The position numbers were made by a program, and so were the translations under genes. Positions 57,100 through 64,000 of a stretch of DNA of 64,000 nucleotides are shown here, piece by piece (position 1 is the stretch's first letter; every line of letters starts with the position of its first letter). This stretch comes from Dyella silvae (GTDB lineage: Bacteria > Pseudomonadota > Gammaproteobacteria > Xanthomonadales > Rhodanobacteraceae): positions 16,528-80,527 of the forward strand of contig NZ_JAPJBQ010000011.1 of assembly GCF_026421305.1 (NCBI RefSeq), written 5' to 3'. Below the pieces are notes generated by a model. The model worked only from the letters and a program-made list of their open reading frames with translations, had not been told where the DNA came from and ran no database searches.

Positions 57100-57131
57100 C
57101 CGACGGCACATGCCACCGGGCGTGGGCGGCC

Positions 57132-57137
57132 TAGACT
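57132..57137 (+). promoter_or_regulatory. Probable -10 box of the AraC-type gene, suggesting a leaderless transcript
   Basis: TAGACT lies six bases before the ATG at 57144 with no ribosome binding site between. The -35 region is weak. Confidence 0.35.
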
Positions 57138-57143
57138 GGCGGC

Positions 57144-57944
57144 ATGCTGCATCTTCAGCGTGCCAATTACGGATCACCTGAACACGTACGCCGATTCGGC
57201 GGCGTGCAGGTATCCACCACGCCGTACACCGGCGGCGATGCCCTGCCCTGGCACGAGCACGATGAGGCTTATCTGTGTCTGGTCGCGGCCGGTGGATACA
57301 TCCAGCAATCGGCGGACCAGGACATCGCCTGTGAGCTGGGTCTGCTGCTGACGCATCCGCAAGGCCACCGACACACCAATCGCTTCGGTCCGAACGGCGC
57401 GCGCTGCATCAGCATCTTCTTCGCTGACGAACCCAGTGGCGCCGTCAGGCGTTTGCTCGGGGACTATCGCCAGCTACGCCTGCCCGGCGCCGACCGCCTG
57501 CTCGCCCGCATCGAGAGCGAGCTGAGAGCCACCGACGATGCGGCGTCTCTCGCGCTGCAGTCGGCGGTGCTGGAGTTGACCGCGATTGCCTGCCGCGCGA
57601 GCGACGCCAACCGGCGACCGGCATGGCTGCAGCGCGTGCTGCAACGCCTGCACGACGATCCGTCTGCGACGCTTTCACTGCTCGAACTGGCGGCGCTGGC
57701 GGGTGTCCATCCGTCGCATCTGGCACGCAGTTTCCAGCAGGCGCAAGGTGTATCCGTGGGCGAATACCAGCGCCAATTGCGCATCGAACTGGCACGCAAA
57801 GCCCTGGGTGACCGGCAACGATCCATCGCCGAGGTGGCAGCCGCCGCCGGGTTCAGCGACCAGAGTCATTTCGCACGCGTGTTCCGACGCGTGACGGGGC
57901 AGACGCCCCGTGACTATCGGCAGCAATTGCAAAGCGCATCCTGA
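57144..57944 (+). CDS. AraC-family transcriptional regulator
   Basis: A 266-residue regulator with an N-terminal cupin-like sensing domain (DALPWHEHDEAYLCLVAAGG, then HRHTNRFGPNGARCISIFF) and a C-terminal AraC DNA-binding domain of two helix-turn-helix units: LLELAALAGVHPSHLARSFQ, then AEVAAAAGFSDQSHFARVFR and RVTGQTPRDYRQQL. The effector is unknown. It stands just before the tandem protease genes in the same direction, with 73 bases between, so it could control them, though nothing in the sequence shows binding sites. Confidence 0.92.
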   Translation: MLHLQRANYGSPEHVRRFGGVQVSTTPYTGGDALPWHEHDEAYLCLVAAGGYIQQSADQDIACELGLLLTHPQGHRHTNRFGPNGARCISIFFADEPSGAVRRLLGDYRQLRLPGADRLLARIESELRATDDAASLALQSAVLELTAIACRASDANRRPAWLQRVLQRLHDDPSATLSLLELAALAGVHPSHLARSFQQAQGVSVGEYQRQLRIELARKALGDRQRSIAEVAAAAGFSDQSHFARVFRRVTGQTPRDYRQQLQSAS

Positions 57945-58017
57945 TTTGTCACGGACGTGCTAGATCACGTCGCCCTTGCTCGACAACCATCACGCCATTC
58001 CCCACATGGAACTCGTG

Positions 58018-59892
58018 ATGCTTCGACGCTCTCTCTTCTTTGCAAGTCTGCTACTGACCGGCCTGGCCTCCCCCGCCATGGCCACGAACGCCAACGATGC
58101 GGACGCGTTGCTCCACGAACTGCGGCAGGCCTACGGCACTTACTGGAAGGACGCCAGCGCCTGGCACGCCGAGGGAACGCTCACCAGTGAAGGGCTTACC
58201 AACGATTGGCAGGCCACCGTGAATCTCCGCAATGGGTTCTACATCACCATGGCGAAAAACGAGATATTTGCAACGGCAGAGGGGGTCGACGCCCAGGACC
58301 ATTGGCGCCAGGACATGTCCGGCCTGTCGCATCCGCTGGACTCCGATGAGGCGAAAATCACCGCGGCCAACGAAAACTGGCTCCGGGGTTTTGGCTTTCT
58401 GCGACCGACGATTCCCACGCATTATCGGGTGCTGCCGGATGCGAAAGACGGGCAGCGCCAGTATCAGCGGCTGGAGGCAACGCCAGCGGGTGGCCGTCCC
58501 ATAACGCTGTGGATTGATCCCAGGACGCATCGTCTGGATCGCGCGATCTGGCAGAACTCGTTCCTTACCGTGACGCTGCGCTACTCCGACTATCGCCCCG
58601 TCGATGGCGTTCAGTTGCCTTTCCACATGCATGAATCCCAAGACACCGTCATTGGCACGAATGTCATTGAGAGCGACACCCTTGTGACGAGCTACGACAT
58701 CCTGGGCAAGGATGCCGTCGTGGACACCATGCGCCCCGCCAACACCGTGCGCGATGTCACCATGGCACGCAACGCGCTGTTTGCCACGACGCCATTGCGC
58801 GTGGAGGGCGGCGTTGTCCTGGTCGATGTCAGCATCAATGGACATCCGCCGGCACCCTTCATCCTGGATACTGGCGGTCACGCCATCCTCACCGCTGATG
58901 CGGCGAAAAGGCTGGGGTTACAGACACGCGGCCAGGGCGTCATCGCTGGCTCGGGTCCCGGGACCATGAGCTCTTCGTACACCATGGTGGGTGATACGGC
59001 GCTGGGCGACGCGCACGTACGCGACCTTCCCTTCAGCGTGATGCCCTTCCCTTATGGCTTCTATGAGCGCGGCGAAGGCAACGAGCCGATAGCGGGCATT
59101 CTTGGTCTGGAAATCTTCTTGCGATTCGCGGTGACCTTCGACTATGACCGTGGCGAACTGCAGCTACAGCCCTTCGACCACGGACGGGCACCTCCCGCAG
59201 TGAAAGGTGATGCGCTGACGTTTCGCTTCACCGACGACATGCCCTTGATCGTGGCGCAGCAGGACGGCCACGAAGGCATGTTTGGCATCGACACCGGCAA
59301 CTCAGGCTATGTGATGACCTTCCCTCAATGGGCCGAACGCAACGGCATCACGGCGCATTATGCCAACGGCGCACCCATTCCCACGGGCGCCGTGGGCGGG
59401 TTGTTCACGGCGCACCTGGCACACGCGCGCGACTTCGTACTGGGCAGGCAGCCGCTGGACAACGTCGTCGTCATGCTGACTCGCCCTGACGCCGGCGGCG
59501 CCGGCAATCCCACCGAAGCAGGCAATCTTGGGCAGGACGTGCTTTCACGCTTCAATCTGCATTTCGACTATCGACGCCAGCAGATGGTCCTGATGCCACG
59601 CGCGAATGCCCCTGCCACGAATTACGCGATGGCAGGTATCCGCGTGCTCAAAAAGAAAGAGCAGCCCGATCGCTTCCAGGTCATCGATGTCATGCCCGGC
59701 AGCCCCGCTGCGCAGGCGGGCCTCAAGCAAGGCGACGCCATCGTCGCGGCCAACGGCAAGCCGGCATTGACCATGGGCTCCTACGATCTGCGCGACATCA
59801 GCACTCGCCAACCGGAAGGGACGCCATTGACGCTGAAGTTGGCCGATGGACGCCTGCTGGAGATGAAGATGCGGGATCTGGCGCCGAAATAG
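58018..59892 (+). CDS. Secreted retropepsin-like protein with a PDZ domain, copy 1
   Basis: A 624-residue secreted protein: signal peptide MLRRSLFFASLLLTGLASPA, an N-terminal ~230-residue beta-rich domain, two retropepsin-like halves with FILDTGGHAILTADAAKRLG (about residue 280) and FGIDTGNSGYVMTFPQWAER (about residue 422), and a C-terminal PDZ domain (VMPGSPAAQAGLKQGDAIVA). Both D-T-G motifs are present, so the aspartates of an acid protease could pair. A close paralogue lies next to it. The ATG at 58018 is chosen because GGAAC precedes it and it matches the start of the paralogue. Periplasmic or exported; substrate unknown. Confidence 0.83.
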   Translation: MLRRSLFFASLLLTGLASPAMATNANDADALLHELRQAYGTYWKDASAWHAEGTLTSEGLTNDWQATVNLRNGFYITMAKNEIFATAEGVDAQDHWRQDMSGLSHPLDSDEAKITAANENWLRGFGFLRPTIPTHYRVLPDAKDGQRQYQRLEATPAGGRPITLWIDPRTHRLDRAIWQNSFLTVTLRYSDYRPVDGVQLPFHMHESQDTVIGTNVIESDTLVTSYDILGKDAVVDTMRPANTVRDVTMARNALFATTPLRVEGGVVLVDVSINGHPPAPFILDTGGHAILTADAAKRLGLQTRGQGVIAGSGPGTMSSSYTMVGDTALGDAHVRDLPFSVMPFPYGFYERGEGNEPIAGILGLEIFLRFAVTFDYDRGELQLQPFDHGRAPPAVKGDALTFRFTDDMPLIVAQQDGHEGMFGIDTGNSGYVMTFPQWAERNGITAHYANGAPIPTGAVGGLFTAHLAHARDFVLGRQPLDNVVVMLTRPDAGGAGNPTEAGNLGQDVLSRFNLHFDYRRQQMVLMPRANAPATNYAMAGIRVLKKKEQPDRFQVIDVMPGSPAAQAGLKQGDAIVAANGKPALTMGSYDLRDISTRQPEGTPLTLKLADGRLLEMKMRDLAPK

Positions 59893-60058
59893 CTTGCACC
59901 AGCCATGCCGAAGCACACGCTCCCCGGCGCATGTCCGGTGAAACCCCAGCGTGACTACTGGCACAGGCAGCAACTGGCGTGCTGATATGCCACGCGCGTC
60001 CTAGACCTGACGCGCGCGCCGATGGAGCATGACCACACCCGAACCAAGGAGTGCCCCC

Positions 60059-61933
60059 ATGCTTCATCGTGCCAGCCCCCTGCTTGGTCTCTTGCTCGCC
60101 AGCGCCCTGAGTCAGGCATTGGCCGCTTCCGCCAATGACAGCACCGCGTTACTGCAAAGCATGCGCCAGGCCTATGGCGGCGCGCACTGGAACGATGTGG
60201 CCGGCCTGCAGATGGATGGCAAGGAGGATGGCGATGGACTCAGCGGTCCGTGGCAGTCCGCCGTGGACCTGCGCACCGGCCAATACGTCTCGCGCATGCG
60301 CAACGATGTCTTTGGGTCTGCCCAGGGCGTCGACGCCAACGGTCAATGGCGCGAAGACATCACCGGCATGGTCCATCCGCTCGACTCGGACGAGGCGCGC
60401 GCCGTCGGCACCACCGAAAGCTGGCTGCGCCGTTTCGGTTATCTCGATCCGCACGCATCGGTGAGCTATCGCCGCCTGCCCGATGCGCAAGAACACGGGA
60501 AAACCTATCAGCGCATCGAGGCCACGCCGGCGGGCGGTCGTGCGGTCACGTTGTGGATTACGCCGACGACGCATCTGCTGGACCGGGCGGTCTACGCCAG
60601 CTCGTTCCTGATCGCGACTGCACGCTACGGCGACTACCGCGAAGTGAGTGGCTTGCACCTGCCATTCCGCATCTCCAGCTCGAGTGCCAACCTCGCAGGC
60701 AACAGCGATGGCGAAAGCACCGATACCGTCGGACAGTACCATCTGCTCACCAGCGCTCCGACGACTGCGCTGCAGCGTCCCGAAGGCAAGGTACGTGATG
60801 TGACCATGGCCAACGGGGCCCGCGATGCCATCACCCCGATGCAATTGGAGGGCGGCATCCTGCTGGTCGACGTAAGCATCAACGGCAAGCCGGCGATGCC
60901 GTTCATCCTCGATACGGGCGGCCACGCCATCCTCACCAGCGATGCCGCCAAGCAACTGGGCTTCCAGACCCAGGGACAAGGCGTGAGTGGCGGCTCAGGC
61001 TCCGGCACGATGAGCACGTCCTATACCAAGGTGCACGACACAGGGCTAGGCAACGCGCACGTACGCGACCTCACCTTTACCGTGCTGCCCTATCCGTTCG
61101 GCTTCTACGAGCGAGGCGATGGCATGCCGATCGCCGGCATCCTTGGCCTGGAGATGTTCGAACGCTTTGCCATCACGTTCGACTATGACCATCACCAGTT
61201 GAAGCTGACGCCGTATGACACCGGCGAGCAACCGCCCGTGGCAAAGGGCGATGCGGTGACGCTGCGCTTCACCGACGACATGCCACTCGTGCAGGCAACC
61301 CAGGATGGTCACCGCGGCATGTACGGCATCGACACCGGCAACGCCGGCTATGTGCTCACCTTCCCACAATGGGCCGAACGCAACGGCATAGCAAAGCACT
61401 ATGAATCCGGCCTTCCGATTCCCACCGGCGGGGTGGGTGGCCTGTTCACCGCGCACATCGCTCATGCAAAGTCATTCGAGCTGGGCACGCAATCCCTGGA
61501 CAATGTCGTGGCCATGCTGACCCGAGCCGATGCTGGCGCCACCGGCAATCCCAGCGAGGCGGGCAATATTGGTCAGGACATCCTGTCGCGTTTCAATGTT
61601 CACTTTGACTACCGTCGTCAGCAGATGGTGCTGATGCCGCGCGCCAACGTGCCCGACTCGCACTACGCCATGGCTGGATTCCGCGCAGAGAAGACCCTGG
61701 GCCATCCGGACCGCTTCGACGTGGGCAACGTGATGCCCGGCAGTCCTGCGCAGCAGGCAGGCCTCAAGCAGGGAGACGCCATCGTGGCGGCCAACGGAAA
61801 GGCCGCCAGTGCATTGAGCTTCGGCCAGTTGCGAGACATGAGCAGCCATTTGCCCGAAGGCACGCCGCTGACGTTGAAGCTGACAGACGGGCGAGAAGTG
61901 ACGATGACGATGCGGGATCTGGCGCCAAGGTAA
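60059..61933 (+). CDS. Secreted retropepsin-like protein with a PDZ domain, copy 2
   Basis: A 624-residue paralogue of the preceding gene, similar over its full length (for example EDITGMVHPLDSDEARAV against QDMSGLSHPLDSDEAKIT). It has a signal peptide (MLHRASPLLGLLLASALSQA), D-T-G motifs in FILDTGGHAILTSDAAKQLG and YGIDTGNAGYVLTFPQWAER, and a C-terminal PDZ domain. AAGGAG eight bases before the ATG at 60059 is a clear ribosome binding site. The 166-base gap from copy 1 and the shared direction indicate a tandem duplication. It probably forms part of the same envelope function. Confidence 0.83.
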   Translation: MLHRASPLLGLLLASALSQALAASANDSTALLQSMRQAYGGAHWNDVAGLQMDGKEDGDGLSGPWQSAVDLRTGQYVSRMRNDVFGSAQGVDANGQWREDITGMVHPLDSDEARAVGTTESWLRRFGYLDPHASVSYRRLPDAQEHGKTYQRIEATPAGGRAVTLWITPTTHLLDRAVYASSFLIATARYGDYREVSGLHLPFRISSSSANLAGNSDGESTDTVGQYHLLTSAPTTALQRPEGKVRDVTMANGARDAITPMQLEGGILLVDVSINGKPAMPFILDTGGHAILTSDAAKQLGFQTQGQGVSGGSGSGTMSTSYTKVHDTGLGNAHVRDLTFTVLPYPFGFYERGDGMPIAGILGLEMFERFAITFDYDHHQLKLTPYDTGEQPPVAKGDAVTLRFTDDMPLVQATQDGHRGMYGIDTGNAGYVLTFPQWAERNGIAKHYESGLPIPTGGVGGLFTAHIAHAKSFELGTQSLDNVVAMLTRADAGATGNPSEAGNIGQDILSRFNVHFDYRRQQMVLMPRANVPDSHYAMAGFRAEKTLGHPDRFDVGNVMPGSPAQQAGLKQGDAIVAANGKAASALSFGQLRDMSSHLPEGTPLTLKLTDGREVTMTMRDLAPR

Positions 61934-61954
61934 TCCCATCGCCGCCAGTCCCAA

Positions 61955-61979
61955 TGGGAGCACACCAGGTGTGCTCCCA
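61955..61979. terminator. Hairpin between convergent genes
   Basis: TGGGAGCACA-CCAGG-TGTGCTCCCA stem of 10 bp between the second protease gene and the zinc peptidase gene. No T run, so a two-way terminator is only a guess. Confidence 0.45.
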
Positions 61980-61996
61980 CGTCACGAGCCGCTGGA

Positions 61997-63697
61997 TCAG
62001 GGCTTCTGCAAACCCAGCACATCCAGCCCTTGCTCAAAGGTGATATCTACCGGGATTTTCGCCTGATCGAGACGCTTGAGATCGCCAGCGAGCGTGGCAT
62101 CCACATTGCCCATGGTGTCGGTCAGTTTCTTCGCCGCGTCGTAGTCGCCATCACCCTGGATGGTGAGCAGTTTGGCTGACAAGGCGTTCATGGCCGCCGT
62201 CATCTTGTCGAAATCCACGCGATAGCGGCCGCTGGCGGCATCACGCGTGAACGCGCCCTGCTGCTGGAAGAAGTTGAAGCGCACCATGTTGGCCTTGGCG
62301 TGCGCGTCGCTGGCACCGAAGCGCACCGAACGCAGGATGCCGGCGAGGAAGGTGACGTAGTTGTCCATCAGCTTCGCCTTGTCCAGCTCACCCTTCTCGG
62401 CGAGCTTGGTGACCATGTACAGGCCCAGGATGTCGGCCTTGCCTTCTTCGAAGCTCGATGCCTGATCCTTCAGTGCCGTGCGGACCATGCCCTTATCGGT
62501 CAGCGTGTTCTTGATGCCGAGACCGTGTGCGACTTCGTGGAACATGGTGTTCTCGAAGAAGGCATCGAAAGTGAGGTGCGACTGCTGATCGCTGGCGATC
62601 AGCTCCTTGGCGATGGGCAGCATGATCTTGTCGAACTTCGCCTGCATCACGTTTTCCAACTGCAGGCGGCGCGTGCCCTTCTTCAGCTGCACTTCTTCGT
62701 CGTTCGGCAGATTGATGGCGATCGTCTTGGCGCCGACGTTGGCATCGCCAGCGTAGTACACGGCAAAGTAGGCGTTGAGATCGGCATCGGAGCCGGGCTT
62801 CTCAGCCTTGTATTTGTCGTCTACCGGCAACTCGCGCTGCAGCTCCGGAAGGTATTTGGCAAAGCGCGCAAGCTTGGCGCTCCATGCCTGATCCTTCACC
62901 AGCACGTAGCTTTCGTAACTGGCCTTGTAGCCGTAAAGCTGGTCTTCGTAGGTTTCAATCGGGCCGATCACGATGTCGACCGGATTGTTCTTCATCGACA
63001 TCCACGCGAAATCGCTGGGACGGTAATCGTCGCTCAGCAGCGCGTCGGCACGCTGTTTGAGATAGCCGGCGAATTCCTTATCGGCGGAAAGCGCAGCGGC
63101 TTTGCGCAGCAGATCCGCCGCGCGCTCAAGATCGGCCTTGTACGCGTCACGATAAGGCACCGTGACGAGCTTGCCCTGCGCGTCGCGGCGCAGCAGCGTA
63201 TAGAGACCAGTCTTGTCCTTGAGATCCGCCTTGTCGAACTCATCCTTGGTCATATCGGCCGGATAGAACTGCGCGCCCACCGGACGCGGACCGACGCCGG
63301 CAACGAACGGCTGATCGTTGTCGAGGCGATCCCACGGGCCGTAGTTGATCTCGGCGAAACGTCGCGTAGTGTCGTCGGGAATGCGCGCCATCAGCGCCGC
63401 CTTGTCGCCCCAGGATTGCTGCCAGTAGATGTCATTGGTGACACCGGCGGCTTCAACCAGCAGCGCGATCATCTGCTTCTGCTTGTCGTCGAACGTGGAG
63501 AGGTCCGCGGTGAGCTTGACGGGTGCGTAGTTGGCCATGCGTTGCGCGGCGTTCTCGGCGTCGGTCGATGGGGGCGCGACGGCAGGTGCTGAGGTAGCCG
63601 GCGTCGGTGTTGGCGTCTGCGCTGCGGGAGTGTTGTCGTGGGAGCTGCAGCCGGCCAGGGCGGCGAGGAGACTCAGGGCTAGGAGGTGGCGGCGCAT
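61997..63697 (-). CDS. M49-like zinc metallopeptidase lipoprotein
   Basis: A 566-residue lipoprotein (signal MRRHLLALSLLAALAGC, lipobox LAGC) followed by a proline/threonine-rich linker. The zinc site is TMFHEVAHGLGIKN (H-E-x-x-H) with a second motif SFEEGKADILGLYMV supplying the glutamate, as in dipeptidyl peptidase III-related (M49) hydrolases, where the two motifs lie about 50 residues apart. It would act on short peptides in the periplasm. The ATG at 63697 begins directly with the signal. It converges on the tandem proteases. Confidence 0.85.
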   Translation of the reverse strand: MRRHLLALSLLAALAGCSSHDNTPAAQTPTPTPATSAPAVAPPSTDAENAAQRMANYAPVKLTADLSTFDDKQKQMIALLVEAAGVTNDIYWQQSWGDKAALMARIPDDTTRRFAEINYGPWDRLDNDQPFVAGVGPRPVGAQFYPADMTKDEFDKADLKDKTGLYTLLRRDAQGKLVTVPYRDAYKADLERAADLLRKAAALSADKEFAGYLKQRADALLSDDYRPSDFAWMSMKNNPVDIVIGPIETYEDQLYGYKASYESYVLVKDQAWSAKLARFAKYLPELQRELPVDDKYKAEKPGSDADLNAYFAVYYAGDANVGAKTIAINLPNDEEVQLKKGTRRLQLENVMQAKFDKIMLPIAKELIASDQQSHLTFDAFFENTMFHEVAHGLGIKNTLTDKGMVRTALKDQASSFEEGKADILGLYMVTKLAEKGELDKAKLMDNYVTFLAGILRSVRFGASDAHAKANMVRFNFFQQQGAFTRDAASGRYRVDFDKMTAAMNALSAKLLTIQGDGDYDAAKKLTDTMGNVDATLAGDLKRLDQAKIPVDITFEQGLDVLGLQKP

Positions 63698-63742
63698 GGC
63701 GGTTCCCGATTGATGGAAAGCCTCATGGTAGCGCTACCCGAT

Positions 63743-64000
63743 ACTCCCTCTCCCCTTCGGGGAGAGGGTTGGGGTGAGGGGTGGGTGCTCGCGATGACGC
63801 TCGTTCCCCTCACCGTCATCCCCGCGAATGCGGGGATCCAGTGACGTTGCTCTTATGGGTGTTACCGCACCCTGGCTCGCCTGCGGCGGGCTTCCGACCT
63901 CCTGCCGGAGGCCGGGTCACTTTTCTTTGCTTGCCCAAAGAAAAGTAACCAAAAGAAAAGGCACCCCGCTTGGCGCTTGCCGGGCCTTATGGCCCGGCAA
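63743..64000. repeat. Mosaic palindrome block 4, cut by the window end
   Basis: Opens with CTCCCTCTCCCC plus GTTGGGGTGAGGGG, then a CCGTCATCCCCGCGAA unit, the GGGTCACTTTTCTTTGC module and the start of the 200-base module (CTTGGCGCTTGCCGGGCC). Its order matches blocks 1 and 2. It continues beyond base 64000, so its length is unknown. Confidence 0.82.

Overview
The window is about 64 kb of GC-rich, densely coding chromosomal DNA from a gammaproteobacterium. Rhodanobacteraceae or Xanthomonadaceae (Dyella, Luteibacter or Rhodanobacter-like) is the best inference. It rests on the hemD-hemX-hemY order, a large TonB-dependent receptor, many genes without clear ribosome binding sites, and abundant extragenic palindromes of the type common in Xanthomonadales. 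There are no tRNA or rRNA genes, insertion sequences, prophage genes or CRISPR arrays, and nearly all genes are housekeeping.

Layout. 0-5 kb: a serine-hydrolase-like protein that has lost its catalytic residues, uvrD with a palindromic repeat inserted in frame, and small membrane proteins. 5-8.4 kb: the leftward heme genes hemD-hemX-hemY. 8.4-13.6 kb: two thioesterases, a lipoprotein, a rhodanese-like protein, a ferredoxin reductase and srkA, interspersed with three copies of an unusual branched palindromic element. 13.6-21.9 kb: rlmI, a DUF2252 protein, rmuC, a methyltransferase and folE. 21.9-26.7 kb: a three-gene SMC-type condensin operon (mksF-mksE-mksB) without the nuclease gene of Wadjet systems. 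26.7-35.9 kb: an EF-hand protein, an MFS transporter, DUF1993, a DsbA-like protein, a flavoprotein and a TonB-dependent receptor. 35.9-36.5 kb: a gene-free interval with two probable small RNAs, each with C-rich loops and its own terminator. 36.5-43 kb: dinG, HutD, NnrU, DUF938, YchJ, NRDE and a two-domain methylglyoxal-synthase-like protein. 43.4-49.3 kb: gltB-gltD. 49.7-57.9 kb: an EnvC-like murein hydrolase activator and CtpA, tatA-tatB-tatC with a DUF985 cupin, a SYLF protein, hemH, a hydrolase and an AraC regulator. 58-63.7 kb: two tandem paralogous secreted retropepsin-PDZ proteins and an M49-like zinc lipoprotein.

Working together. HemD and HemH are two steps of heme synthesis, with HemX and HemY as membrane partners. 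GltBD assimilates ammonia. TatABC exports folded proteins. The EnvC-like protein and CtpA act on the envelope. UvrD, DinG, RmuC and the Mks condensin serve DNA repair and chromosome upkeep.

The most striking non-coding content is repeat DNA. There are four mosaic blocks of nested palindromes (up to about 1 kb, one running off the window end), one pair of the same palindromes inside uvrD, two AG/CT-rich hairpins that serve as gene ends, and the three branched elements. In the branched elements the outer stem differs in sequence between copies yet still pairs. All assignments come from reading the sequence; no database search was run.
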